From NCBI GenBank assembly GCA_943332615.1, contig CALQQB010000005.1, positions 62,001 to 126,000 on the forward strand: DNA of 64,000 nt, given 5' to 3'. A program made the position numbers and the translations under genes. The notes under the pieces are model-generated. The model was not told where the DNA came from. It made no database searches and saw only the letters and a program-made list of their open reading frames with translations. The DNA is from Phenylobacterium deserti (GTDB lineage: Bacteria > Pseudomonadota > Alphaproteobacteria > Caulobacterales > Caulobacteraceae). Below are positions 46,099 through 54,791 of this stretch, piece by piece (position 1 is the stretch's first letter; each line of letters opens with the position of its first letter).

Positions 46099-48597
46099 GT
46101 GGCGACTTTTTTCTTCGACGACTTCACGCAGACGCAGGCGTCGGCTTTCAGCGCGGCCACTGACCGGCTGATCTTCACCTCGGGCACGGCCTCGCAGGTC
46201 TCGGTCAGCTTCGTGCCGTTCACCTCGACGACACCGGACTCTCTCATCCTGAACGCGCCGACGAAGTCGCTGACCTTCGCCGACCCGGGCGGTTTCCGGG
46301 CAGTGTTGACCACGGGCGGCTCGGCCGCCGTGTTCCCGGACAGCTCCCTGCTCTATGCCGGGACAACGGGCGACGACGTGGTCACGGGCACGGCCGGCGC
46401 GGATGGCCTCTACGGCGGCACGGGTAACGACAACCTCAGCGGCTCCGGCGGCGCGGACCTTCTGCAGGGCAACCAGGGCGACGACACCCTGAACGGCGAC
46501 GCGGGCGACGACGTCATCTACGGCGGCCGGGACAACGACGTCATCAGCCTGGGCGCGGGCGGCAGCGCGGCGGTCATCCAGTTCGCCCAGGGCAACCTCG
46601 GCGACGACACCATCACCGGCAGCGCGAGCGCCGACCTGATGCTGGGCGGCCAAGGCAACGACAACATCACCGGCGGCGGCGGTAACGACTACGCGCTGGG
46701 AAATCTTGGCGACGACACCCTGACCGGCGGCGCGGGCTCCGACACCCTGGGCGGCCAGGATGGAGCGGACGTGATCAGTGGCGGCGATGGCGGCGATTCG
46801 CTAGACGGCGGCGAAGGCAATGACCAGATCACCGCGGGCGCCGGCTCCGACACCATCGACCTGGGCAATGGCGACGACACCCTCGCCGACAGCGGGAGCG
46901 GCGCCAACACCGTCAGCGGCGGCGGCGGCAACGACAATATCACGACCGGCACGGGTGCCGATGTGATCGACGGCGGCAGCGGAAACAATACCATCGACGC
47001 GACGTCGGGCGCCAATTCCATCACGACCGGGACCGGCAACGACATCATCAACGCCGGGGCCAACGGCGACACCATCAGCAGTGGGTCCGGCGACGACACC
47101 ATAAACGCCGCGGCCGGCAACAACGTCATCACCGGCGGCGACGGCAACGACAGTGTCATCACCACCTCGGGCAACGACAACATCAGCCTGGGCGTCGGCG
47201 ACGACACGCTGGCCAGCGGCGGCGGCACCGACACCATCGACGGCGGCGCCGGGGCCAACAAGATCACGCTGACGGGCGGCGGATCGGTCGTCACCCTCGG
47301 TGGCACGGACACTGTTTCCGGATCGATCGCGGACACCAGCATCAACGTCGGAGACGGCAACGACTCGGTGGGGACGGGCGCCGGGTCTGACACCATCATC
47401 CTCGGCGTCGGCGACGACACGCTGGTGGACACCGGCGGCAACAACACCGTCACCGGCGGCCTCGGCAACGACAACATCGCCACCGGTGACGGCGCCGACA
47501 CCATCGACACGGGCGACGGCGCCAACACGGTCAGCGCGGCGAACGGCGCCAACAGCATCACCGGCGGCGCCGGCAACGACAAGCTCACGACCGGCACGGA
47601 CAACGACACCATCTCCGGCGGGACCGGCGACGATACCATCGACAGCGGCATAACGAGCGGCGGTGGCGTCGATATCGTCAACGGCGGCGCCGGCAACGAC
47701 ATGATCACCTTCGGCAACCGCGCCGCCATCATCGGCGGCGAAGGCGACGACACGGTGGCGGGTGGCGGCAGCACCTCCGACAGCATCGTCGATACCGGCA
47801 ACGGCAACGACATGATCACCTCAGGGACCGGGTCCGACACGATCACGGCCGGGGCGGGCAACGACACGGTGGTCGCCGATAACGGCGCCAACCTCATCAC
47901 CGGCGGTGAAGGAACCAACTCGATCACCTCGGGAACCGGCGCCGACACCATCACCACGGGCGCCGGTGCCGACACCATCAACGCGGGCGGCGGCAACAAC
48001 AACGTCGATGCCGGTGCCGGAAACAACACGGTCACAACGCTCGGCGGCGACGACGTCATCCTCACCGGCGGCGGCGACGACACCATCAGCGCCGGTCTCG
48101 GCAACGACACCATCACCGCCGGCGCCGGCAACGACATGATCACCACAGGCGATGGCGGAAACATCGCCCTCGCCGGGGCCGGCACGGACACGATCGTCGG
48201 CGGTACGGGCGCGGACAGCATCACGGGCGGCGCTGGCGTCGATCTGTTGACCGGCGGAACGGGGGCAGACGTCTTCTTCTTTGGCGCCGGCGACACGGGC
48301 GTCGCCACGGCGGCGGTGGCCGACAGCATCACCGACTTCGTCACGGCCAATCAGTTCGAGTTCGGTCTCGCGGCCGGCTCGGCGACGAACTACGTCGAGG
48401 CCTCGGCCGCCGACTACGCGACCGCCTTGGCGGCCGCCAATACGGCGATGGACGGGACCGTGATCTACGCGGCCTACGACATCGGCGCCGACGTGGCGGT
48501 CTTTGTCGACACGAACGGCGACGGAACGGCCGACCAGGCCATCATCCTGACGAGCGTGGCCGACCTGACGACCATCGGTTCGGGCAACTTCATCTAG
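46099..48597 (+). CDS. RTX-like calcium-binding repeat protein, probably type I secreted
   Basis: An 832-residue protein made largely of degenerate nonapeptide repeats of the G-G-x-G-x-D-x-L/I type (G-D-D-T-I-T-G-G and variants) from about residue 90 to 740, enriched in Asp, Asn, Gly and Thr. The N-terminus lacks a signal peptide. The C-terminus (V-F-V-D-T-N-G-D-G-T-A-D-Q-A) resembles type I secretion tails of Caulobacterales. No ABC/MFP secretion genes lie nearby. It starts with GTG. Many repeats read as a second frame on the minus strand, which is an artefact. Confidence 0.85.
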   Translation: MATFFFDDFTQTQASAFSAATDRLIFTSGTASQVSVSFVPFTSTTPDSLILNAPTKSLTFADPGGFRAVLTTGGSAAVFPDSSLLYAGTTGDDVVTGTAGADGLYGGTGNDNLSGSGGADLLQGNQGDDTLNGDAGDDVIYGGRDNDVISLGAGGSAAVIQFAQGNLGDDTITGSASADLMLGGQGNDNITGGGGNDYALGNLGDDTLTGGAGSDTLGGQDGADVISGGDGGDSLDGGEGNDQITAGAGSDTIDLGNGDDTLADSGSGANTVSGGGGNDNITTGTGADVIDGGSGNNTIDATSGANSITTGTGNDIINAGANGDTISSGSGDDTINAAAGNNVITGGDGNDSVITTSGNDNISLGVGDDTLASGGGTDTIDGGAGANKITLTGGGSVVTLGGTDTVSGSIADTSINVGDGNDSVGTGAGSDTIILGVGDDTLVDTGGNNTVTGGLGNDNIATGDGADTIDTGDGANTVSAANGANSITGGAGNDKLTTGTDNDTISGGTGDDTIDSGITSGGGVDIVNGGAGNDMITFGNRAAIIGGEGDDTVAGGGSTSDSIVDTGNGNDMITSGTGSDTITAGAGNDTVVADNGANLITGGEGTNSITSGTGADTITTGAGADTINAGGGNNNVDAGAGNNTVTTLGGDDVILTGGGDDTISAGLGNDTITAGAGNDMITTGDGGNIALAGAGTDTIVGGTGADSITGGAGVDLLTGGTGADVFFFGAGDTGVATAAVADSITDFVTANQFEFGLAAGSATNYVEASAADYATALAAANTAMDGTVIYAAYDIGADVAVFVDTNGDGTADQAIILTSVADLTTIGSGNFI

Positions 48598-48622
48598 GCC
48601 GATCCGCAGAATCTAAGACGCC

Positions 48623-48646
48623 AGGGCCGCCCTTCGGGGCGGCCCT
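48623..48646 (+). terminator. Rho-independent terminator of the RTX-like gene
   Basis: A perfect 10-bp GC stem (AGGGCCGCCC / GGGCGGCCCT) with a TTCG tetraloop, followed by a T-rich stretch, 26 bases after the stop. Confidence 0.92.
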
Positions 48647-48684
48647 TTGCTTTTGCGGCGCATCGGTCCATTCGGAGGGGCGCT

Positions 48685-48704
48685 AAACCGAACAGTCGGT
48701 TTTT
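48685..48704 (+). terminator. Short hairpin at the left island edge
   Basis: AAACCGA-ACAG-TCGGTTT then TT; a 7-bp stem. It may be a terminator or part of the attachment region. Confidence 0.45.
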
Positions 48705-48718
48705 CCGAACAAAATCAA

Positions 48719-48747
48719 GGGGTTGCGAGAAATCGCAGCCCCTTTTT
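48719..48747 (+). terminator. Hairpin with T-run upstream of the integrase
   Basis: GGGGTTGCGA / TCGCAGCCCC pair around GAAA with one wobble, followed by TTTTT. It would block host transcription from entering the integrase gene. Confidence 0.7.
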
Positions 48748-48752
48748 CGTTG

Positions 48753-48822
48753 TAGCAGAATCGTAGCAGGTTCGCAGGAACGTTGACGTTCTGGGTTCTC
48801 AGATATAGCAGTGTCGTAGCAG
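48753..48822. promoter_or_regulatory. Candidate integrase arm-type sites, left
   Basis: Two pairs of TAGCAG repeats with the same 5-base gap: 48753-48769 (gap AATCG) and 48806-48822 (gap TGTCG), just before the integrase gene. The same pair occurs at 61241-61257. Confidence 0.6.
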
Positions 48823-48847
48823 TCAGGGCATCTTTTGAGGATCTGCG

Positions 48848-50335
48848 ATGGCATATTATGAGAACAGGATGGAGCATCTGGATGGGGATCTGATTCTCTA
48901 TCAACGCAATCTTGCCACTGCCGCTCCCAATGTGAAAACCCATCGCAAAGCTAAATGGTATATGAAGCTGCGATTAGGTCCGCGCAAATTTGTAAATCGC
49001 AGCACTGGGTTGACGATCTATGAAGATGCTTATGCATTCGCTCGTAAGGAATATGACCGTCTTAGTAATGCGGTGGCGCTCGGTCACACGCTTGATGACT
49101 TCACTTTTGAGAAGCATTGGGAAGACTGGTATCAGCGCAATCTGAACAATCGCACTTGGCTACCTGACAGGCAACGCTGGCACAAGAATCAGGCTGCTCG
49201 CTACTACAAAGCATATTTCCGTTATGCAGACGGCACATCCATGCGACTCAACGATATCACCCCGATTTTTGCACACGCATATTGGGACTGGCGAATTAGC
49301 TACTGGTCAACGCAGCGCGGTGAGAAGCTGTCTGACTACAACCCTAAACGACGCCGAGCCAAAACCGTCTCCACACATAACGCAGCTAAAGTGCCTAGTA
49401 AAAAGACGCTGCAAATGGACCAGACTGCGCTCAATCAGATTTTTCACGATGCGCGGGAGCGTGGACGCATACAGCAAGTGTTCAAGCTCAAGCCACCAGC
49501 TGACAGCAGACCACATAATCGCAGACCGCATTTTGAACCAGACGAACACAAGTCACTGACAGCTTATCTGCGAAGCTACCGCGACGTGATAGGTCACTTT
49601 AAGAATGATAAAGTGAATGCCTGGCACAAGATGCAACGCACTCAGTTGTATCACTTCGTCATCTTCATGCTGAACAGTGGTCTTAGGGTTGGCGAAGCTC
49701 GTGAGATGCGTTGGCGTGACATTTCATTTGATCAGCAGAATTCTGAAGGTAGCGAGCCAATCTGCGTTGTTGGTGTGAGAAAAGCGACCAAAACCAGTCA
49801 GAACCGCGATGTTCAAACCCAACCCAATGCGAACAAGACATTGAAAGAATGGAAAGACAAATCTCCATATACTGGCGATAACGACCTAGTGTGGTTTGGA
49901 CAGCAGAAAGCCGATGATGGAAAACCAAAGCCATTTTCAGACCTGAACAAATCGTTCCAGCTATTCCTTTCACGGCTACCTATCAAAGAAGCGACCGACG
50001 GACTGTTGTATAACAAAGAAAATGAGAAGCGTTCACTTTACTCACTGCGACACACATATGCGACGATGCGACGATCACATGGCGTAGAATACCCTGATTT
50101 GGCTTTGAATATGGGCTGCAGGCGTGAGCAGCTTGAGAAGCACTACGACCATTCTACGTCAAATAGTCGTCGTAGTAATATTGTGAAAGTGAACCCCAAA
50201 GCGAAAGCTGCTGCTACTGTCGCTACTGATACGAACGATCCATTCTTGCTTGAAGCTATAAAGCGATTCCAAGCTGGGCAGATTGATAAAGAGACATTGC
50301 TTGCGTTGTTGAAACCGAACGAAACCCAGAGCTAA
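48848..50335 (+). CDS. int: Tyrosine integrase of the island
   Basis: A 495-residue site-specific recombinase. The catalytic domain has R280 (S-G-L-R-V-G-E), the Y-S-L-R-H-T-Y-A-T box with R401, M-G-C-R-R near 425 and nucleophile Y433 (L-E-K-H-Y). The residue at the usual first His of H-x-x-R is Tyr, a known variant. The N-terminus carries an arm-binding and core-binding region of unusual length. GAGGA precedes the ATG. Its position at the left end fits control of excision and integration. Confidence 0.93.
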   Translation: MAYYENRMEHLDGDLILYQRNLATAAPNVKTHRKAKWYMKLRLGPRKFVNRSTGLTIYEDAYAFARKEYDRLSNAVALGHTLDDFTFEKHWEDWYQRNLNNRTWLPDRQRWHKNQAARYYKAYFRYADGTSMRLNDITPIFAHAYWDWRISYWSTQRGEKLSDYNPKRRRAKTVSTHNAAKVPSKKTLQMDQTALNQIFHDARERGRIQQVFKLKPPADSRPHNRRPHFEPDEHKSLTAYLRSYRDVIGHFKNDKVNAWHKMQRTQLYHFVIFMLNSGLRVGEAREMRWRDISFDQQNSEGSEPICVVGVRKATKTSQNRDVQTQPNANKTLKEWKDKSPYTGDNDLVWFGQQKADDGKPKPFSDLNKSFQLFLSRLPIKEATDGLLYNKENEKRSLYSLRHTYATMRRSHGVEYPDLALNMGCRREQLEKHYDHSTSNSRRSNIVKVNPKAKAAATVATDTNDPFLLEAIKRFQAGQIDKETLLALLKPNETQS

Positions 50336-50357
50336 CTTAAAACTTTTAAGTTAGCTC
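50329..50357 (+). terminator. Perfect inverted repeat at the integrase end
   Basis: GAGCTAACTTAAAA and TTTTAAGTTAGCTC, 14-bp arms separated by a single C, overlapping the stop codon TAA. AT-rich cruciform-like element; likely a terminator in an AT-rich setting. Confidence 0.65.
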
Positions 50358-50414
50358 AATCGCCCAGCTGCTCTGCACCATCGTGCTAAATACACTCGTA
50401 ACGGAGTATAAAAT

Positions 50415-50861
50415 ATGGGCGCTAAAACGGGCGAAAATGACGAGATTCATTTACTACGAGATGCTGTGATTGCGGTCATAGATATGGCTGATGATGCTAG
50501 CAGCGATCAATTGAAGCTGGCGATGGATATATTGCTGGCTGGCACTTCGCAGCTTGGAACGATTCTCCAACGAAGATGCGTCCAGCTAGCAAACCAGAAA
50601 CAACCCCGTGCTGCGAAACCACCGAAGCCAGCGCCACAGAAGAGTCCTCAGCAGCAAAAGCCCAAACCAAGCAATGCAGATATCCCTCATAGTAAGAATG
50701 ACTCTAAGGACCGTTCTAAGGCTGTTTCTTCAATTCAACAGGGAATTCGCCAAGCTGAGCCATCGCTTGCAGATCAGCAACAAGCGTTGCGTGGCTATGT
50801 CTATGGAGCTCAGAATGATGAGGTCGCATTTCGTAAAGCTGCGCAGGCAATTGCACGATGA
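50415..50861 (+). CDS. Hypothetical protein with lysine/proline-rich linker
   Basis: A 148-residue protein: a short helical N-terminal domain (about 1-60), a disordered K/P/Q-rich middle (about 63-95), and a helical end. It resembles phage or plasmid accessory proteins but I cannot assign a family. Overlaps the next gene by ATGA. Confidence 0.6.
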   Translation: MGAKTGENDEIHLLRDAVIAVIDMADDASSDQLKLAMDILLAGTSQLGTILQRRCVQLANQKQPRAAKPPKPAPQKSPQQQKPKPSNADIPHSKNDSKDRSKAVSSIQQGIRQAEPSLADQQQALRGYVYGAQNDEVAFRKAAQAIAR

Positions 50862-51190
50862 AGCGCAGAGTTTTGATCGACATTGAGACGACTGCGCTGA
50901 CACCTCAGCGTGGCGAGATTATTCGTCTCTATGCTCGTGATCTGAATGACCCCTATTCGACGTTCAATCAGCTCGTGAAGCCCAAACGCCCACTATCAAA
51001 CCTTGTTCTGCAAATCACAGAGATTACGAACGAAATGCTTCGAGATGCACCCTCCATTGAAGCTGTGATGCCCCATTTTTTTGATTTTCTCGATCATGCT
51101 TTTATCTACTCATATTTCCCAAGTTTTGAGCAGAGTTTCCTCTCAAATTTCAGAGAAGTGGCTGAACGAATTAAAATTTGTAAACGTTAA
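50858..51190 (+). CDS. Truncated DnaQ-like exonuclease fragment
   Basis: A 110-residue protein with an ExoI motif I-D-I-E-T-T at residues 6-11 and the RNase T/DnaQ fold start. The second motif (normally H-N-x-x-F-D) is degenerate (Y-F-P-S-F-E) and the third (H-x4-D) is missing. Full-length exonucleases are about 170-200 residues, so this is probably an inactive remnant or a protein kept for binding. Confidence 0.6.
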   Translation: MKRRVLIDIETTALTPQRGEIIRLYARDLNDPYSTFNQLVKPKRPLSNLVLQITEITNEMLRDAPSIEAVMPHFFDFLDHAFIYSYFPSFEQSFLSNFREVAERIKICKR

Positions 51191-51308
51191 CGCTTCAAGC
51201 TAGCCTCTGAGCAGATGAATAGGGGCGATGAGTTATGCGTTGTGAAGATCATCGTTTGGAGACGTCTGCGACCGTGAATGCCTCAAACGAGCAACGAAAT
51301 TTAAAATT

Positions 51309-51959
51309 ATGAAATTTTCACAATATCTAAAAATTTTAGCTCTTGTTGTATGCGCCACGCTACCAACGCAAATATTTGCTCAACGTATTGTATTGAGTGG
51401 AGAAGAAGTAAAATCAGAATCGGACATAGAGCGTATTCGCTACGAATTTTACAGGACATTTTTATCGAGAGTAAATTATGGAAGTTTAGCTTCTCGCCTG
51501 AATATATCAAAAATTGATAAAAAGATTTTATTTGTCAGTGAAGATCTTGAATTTTTGAAGAATCGTTATGTGCCGATATACAAAACCCTATTTAACGAAC
51601 CAGAAAAATTTCTGCTGATTAGAGCTTATGACGTAAAAATTGATACTGAAATTTCATGGTTATATTTTGAAAAAACTGGATTTCTTACTCGCATTGATAT
51701 TGTAGATCGAGCAAGCCTCACAGAAGATTTTTCTCGTAATTATGATTACATTATCACAATGAAATCGTCGTCGAGTGATCTAAGAGATGCCAAATCTGTA
51801 AGCAATCGTAAGACAGAATATTTCGTACAGCACGTAAAAACTGGCTCTGAATCGAAAATTGCGGAGACTATTGGTTCACCGATTTTGCTGACGCAGCTAG
51901 ATAACGTTGCCATTAATCTCAGCAATTTTGTCTCAGCCTCAAGCGTGAGAACGCCATGA
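51309..51959 (+). CDS. Secreted hypothetical protein (216 aa)
   Basis: A 216-residue protein with a signal peptide (A-L-V-V-C-A-T-L-P-T-Q-I-F-A-Q). The mature part has mixed alpha/beta composition and no recognised domain. AT-rich coding. It overlaps the next gene by ATGA, forming a pair of exported proteins. Possibly part of a surface-associated module. Confidence 0.55.
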   Translation: MKFSQYLKILALVVCATLPTQIFAQRIVLSGEEVKSESDIERIRYEFYRTFLSRVNYGSLASRLNISKIDKKILFVSEDLEFLKNRYVPIYKTLFNEPEKFLLIRAYDVKIDTEISWLYFEKTGFLTRIDIVDRASLTEDFSRNYDYIITMKSSSSDLRDAKSVSNRKTEYFVQHVKTGSESKIAETIGSPILLTQLDNVAINLSNFVSASSVRTP

Positions 51960-52381
51960 AAAATTTATCTTTGTTCTTTTATGTGTTTGGAGTTTTTGCT
52001 GCATCGTCGACTTTGAGTGCTGCGCCTCTCAAAAGCACGACTGTGATGCACAACACAGTAAGGAAATGCGAGTACGCAGACGGTGTGACAATTCGAATAT
52101 TAGTTTCTCGTGAGTGCCCAACCTTCGAAGCTATTCCACCTCCAAAGCCCACGCCCATAGCGCCACCTCTGAAAGTTGAACTTAAGACTCAGCAGACTGC
52201 TGCGCCGATTAGTTCAAGCGCCCCTAATCTCATACGAGCGCCTTCTCAGAGTTCAGCAATCGAAACTGGCGACGCCATCCTTGATAAATCAATGAATCGA
52301 TGCACAATAATTGGCTTTAAGAAAGATACAGCAGAATTTCGTGGTTGCGTGACAGAGCAGATCAAAATTTTGAGCAAATAA
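51956..52381 (+). CDS. Secreted hypothetical protein with Pro-rich middle (141 aa)
   Basis: A 141-residue protein with signal peptide (V-F-A-A-S-S-T-L-S-A-A) and two Cys-containing segments (C-E-Y-A-D-G-V ... E-C-P-T-F), then a proline-rich linker and a C-terminal C-T-I-I-G-F motif. No family recognised. Convergent with the paralog cluster. Confidence 0.55.
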   Translation: MKNLSLFFYVFGVFAASSTLSAAPLKSTTVMHNTVRKCEYADGVTIRILVSRECPTFEAIPPPKPTPIAPPLKVELKTQQTAAPISSSAPNLIRAPSQSSAIETGDAILDKSMNRCTIIGFKKDTAEFRGCVTEQIKILSK

Positions 52382-52388
52382 CAATTTA

Positions 52389-52404
52389 GTGATTTATAAA
52401 TCAC
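52389..52404. terminator. 16-bp perfect palindrome between convergent genes
   Basis: GTGATTTATAAATCAC is exactly self-complementary; flanked by A/T runs. Probable bidirectional terminator. Confidence 0.6.
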
Positions 52405-52413
52405 AGCATTGAA

Positions 52414-52884
52414 TCATTTTTGAACAAAATAAACTGTAACGTCGTTTGGTTCTATGTCTATTTTTCCAACAAGATTTGTGGCTACCCATTTTACGTCTTG
52501 GTCTTTTGAAACTTTGTCAAAACCTAATGGTGTTTTTACATTAAATGAAAAATCGCTGCCTGCTGGCATTTTAAATAGGCATGGAGTTCTACAAGTTAAT
52601 ATTTCGTAGTTTTTATTACTACGCTGTAGCTGTAAATTAGTACGAAATAAATACAATTCAGCGTCTAAATCAGAAGGAGAGCTTCGCAGAACAAAGTTAT
52701 ATTCTGGTGCTTTTCCCAAAATCCATGAGCTGCGTATGGCACCTTTACCAAACACTTTTATGTCAGGACTGTTTAATGCAACTGCTTGATCAGTTTCGCT
52801 GACTGTTTGCGCTCTTATAGCAGCAGAGCTTAAAGCGAGTGTTACTGCAAATAAGCGTAGAACATTCGATCTCAAATTTTTCAT
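52414..52884 (-). CDS. Secreted paralog 1 of a tandem family
   Basis: A 156-residue exported protein (signal peptide to A-I-R-A-Q-T). The mature part has L-R-S-S-P and L-T-C-R-T-P-C-L-F-K-M-P, with a pair of cysteines (C-x4-C spacing) likely forming a disulfide, followed by F-N-V-x-T-P. The pattern recalls PEGA-like beta domains. The other two copies follow on the same strand. Start at 52884 was chosen over 52896. Confidence 0.65.
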   Translation of the reverse strand: MKNLRSNVLRLFAVTLALSSAAIRAQTVSETDQAVALNSPDIKVFGKGAIRSSWILGKAPEYNFVLRSSPSDLDAELYLFRTNLQLQRSNKNYEILTCRTPCLFKMPAGSDFSFNVKTPLGFDKVSKDQDVKWVATNLVGKIDIEPNDVTVYFVQK

Positions 52885-52946
52885 TATAATGCCCATTTCA
52901 AACTGAAGCAGCGATGAATGTCTCGTATAATTTCTGTCTCTATATC

Positions 52947-53387
52947 TTACTGCGGTACAAATACAAAAGTCATCTCACCTGGTTTTATCACATTTTTTAA
53001 GTCTCTCATTCCCCATTTTAACGGAGTAACTTTTGAAATTTGAGTATATCCCGATGGCGTTGCTACATTGAATCGAAAAGTTGTTTGATTTGGAATCTTA
53101 AAAAGGCATGGCGTTCTACAGGTAAGAATGTCATAGTCATCTTTAGTGCGAAATAAATACATTATAGCATCTGATTCAATGGGACTGCTTCTTAAGATGA
53201 AGTCAGCTACTGGAAGCTGAATACCTAAGGCATGGCGCCTTACACCTTTACCAATTACTGCTATCGCAGGAGTATTTAATACAACTGTTTGATCAGCGGT
53301 GTTGACTGTTTCTGCTCTTATAGGAGCAGCACTTAAAGCTAGCGTGGCAACAAATAAGCGCAGAGCCCTCGTTCTTCCATTTTTCAT
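52947..53387 (-). CDS. Secreted paralog 2 of a tandem family
   Basis: A 146-residue paralog of its neighbours with signal peptide to P-I-R-A-E-T and the shared L-R-S-S-P ... I-L-T-C-R-T-P-C-L-F-K-I-P core. The AAAGGGAC ribosome site precedes ATG 53387. The intergenic sequence before it (TCGTATAATTTCTGTCT) is repeated before paralog 1, so the cluster grew by tandem duplication of gene plus leader. Confidence 0.65.
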   Translation of the reverse strand: MKNGRTRALRLFVATLALSAAPIRAETVNTADQTVVLNTPAIAVIGKGVRRHALGIQLPVADFILRSSPIESDAIMYLFRTKDDYDILTCRTPCLFKIPNQTTFRFNVATPSGYTQISKVTPLKWGMRDLKNVIKPGEMTFVFVPQ

Positions 53388-53451
53388 TTTCAGTCCCTTT
53401 CCAAGCAGAAGCAACGATGAATGCCTCGTATAATTTCTGTCTTTTTATTTT

Positions 53452-53904
53452 TTACTGAGGCGCAAACGAGAAAGTTATGTCATCTGGAACTAGTGCTGCT
53501 GCAAAGTTTTTACTTCCCCATTGTATCGGCACTGGTTTTGAAACCAGTATAAATCCTTGAGGCGTTAACACGTTAAAACGAAGAGGAGCCTTTCCTGGAA
53601 TTTTAAATAAGCATGGTGTCATACAAGTGAGAACGTCGTAATTGTCATTGTCACGATACAAATATACTGTCGCTTCAGATGTAACAGGCGTGCTTCTTAA
53701 AACAAGGCTCGCTTCACCCATCTTTACACCGATATCGCCAAAACCATAACGACGCTTAACGCCCTTCCCAACTTTTTTTATCTCAGGATTATTTAGCGTG
53801 ACTGTTTTATCAACGTCGCTGGTTGTTTGCGCTATTGTTGGAGTAGAACTTAAAGCGAGCGTTACAGCGAGTAAGCACAGAACATTCGATCTAGCATTTT
53901 TCAT
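53452..53904 (-). CDS. Secreted paralog 3 of a tandem family
   Basis: A 150-residue exported paralog with signal peptide to T-I-A-Q-T and the core L-R-S-T-P ... V-L-T-C-M-T-P-C-L-F-K-I-P-G. All three have the conserved L-x-K-V/I-S-K region near the C-terminus. Function unknown; secretion and duplication suggest contact with other cells or phages. Confidence 0.65.
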   Translation of the reverse strand: MKNARSNVLCLLAVTLALSSTPTIAQTTSDVDKTVTLNNPEIKKVGKGVKRRYGFGDIGVKMGEASLVLRSTPVTSEATVYLYRDNDNYDVLTCMTPCLFKIPGKAPLRFNVLTPQGFILVSKPVPIQWGSKNFAAALVPDDITFSFAPQ

Positions 53905-54041
53905 TATAATTCCTATTTCAACACAGCAGTTGTGAGCGTTTTCGCTTCACTAAGTCTTGAACGGTCTAGGTCGAAATTTCAGTGCGTTCAAGCGATATCG
54001 CTGAGCAGCTATCAGCGCGGTTTTGCGCTGATTATCGTGTT

Positions 54042-54191
54042 TTAGCTGACCAAGTTCGCTCCCTCAGTGAACAGCTTGTCGCCATACATTGCCTTCATCA
54101 TCTCGTATGCGACAAATGAGTTTGCTGCTTGCACTGTGATGCGAATGTAGCCTCCCCCATCAGTGCGTATCAATCCCCACCAAGTTCGCAT
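54042..54191 (-). CDS. Small protein (49 aa)
   Basis: A 49-residue frame beginning M-R-T-W-W-G-L-I-R-T-D-G-G-G and ending G-A-N-L-V-S. AAAGGA lies 6 bases before the ATG at 54191. The sequence (I-R-I-T-V-Q-A, then Y-E-M-M-K-A-M-Y-G) looks like a real compact alpha/beta protein of mobile elements. Confidence 0.65.
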   Translation of the reverse strand: MRTWWGLIRTDGGGYIRITVQAANSFVAYEMMKAMYGDKLFTEGANLVS

Positions 54192-54224
54192 TTTACGTCC
54201 TTTCTCAAAAGTTGAGTTTTGCGA

Positions 54225-54791
54225 TCAGATTGCGTTGACAGCTTTGGTCATCTGATCGTCAGTTATGTTCACGTAAATAGCAGTCGTCTGAATCGACTGA
54301 TGCCCCATGAGATGCTGAATTGTTTTGATACCCACGCTGCGCTCGTGAAGAGCAGTTGCAAATGTGCGTCGACCACTGTGGCTCGAAGTTTTAATTCCAG
54401 CAGATTCGTAAATCGCTTTGAGCCTTGAACTGAGCGACACATTACTGAAGTGACCATTTGTGCGAGTGCTTCTAATGAACGCTCTGCTGTCATCGAGTTG
54501 CTCGATCTGCGAGAGATACGTGTTCAGCAGCGTTTGAAGCGAGCCACTAAGAAAGACACGTCGAGATTTTGAACCCTTCGTTTGATGCTTGCTCAAGTGA
54601 ATGATTTCTACAGAGCGACCATCGATACCTCGCACATCGCCAATCTTAAGTGCTGCGATTTCCCCAATACGCATTCCTCCATGAATGCTGAGAGCGAGAC
54701 AAATTTTGTCACGAAGCCCATTGCTCGTGCAATCAGCCATTCGCATAACTCTCTTCACCTCATCACGTGAGAGAACTTTTGCTTGAGCCAT
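54225..54791 (-). CDS. Small tyrosine recombinase (catalytic domain only)
   Basis: A 188-residue protein with a complete catalytic set: R41, K72, H138-S-G-R141, H164 and nucleophile Y173. It lacks the usual N-terminal core-binding domain, as in FimB/FimE-type invertases of about 200 residues. It could invert or resolve DNA in the island. GGAAAC lies 5' of ATG 54791. A pair of 16-bp repeats lies upstream. Confidence 0.88.
   Translation of the reverse strand: MAQAKVLSRDEVKRVMRMADCTSNGLRDKICLALSIHGGMRIGEIAALKIGDVRGIDGRSVEIIHLSKHQTKGSKSRRVFLSGSLQTLLNTYLSQIEQLDDSRAFIRSTRTNGHFSNVSLSSRLKAIYESAGIKTSSHSGRRTFATALHERSVGIKTIQHLMGHQSIQTTAIYVNITDDQMTKAVNAI

Noticed and set aside
46360-48260. CRISPR-like periodic repeats
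   Set aside because: The period follows codons of a Gly/Asp-rich protein; there are no constant repeats with unique spacers.
46689-48350. 553-codon open frame on the minus strand
   Set aside because: It is a mirror of the RTX repeats: Pro/Ser/Val monotone sequence caused by the repeat composition, with no start signal.
48848-48900. tRNA as integration site of the island
   Set aside because: No tRNA end is seen at either boundary; the only tRNA gene in the window is at 20 kb.
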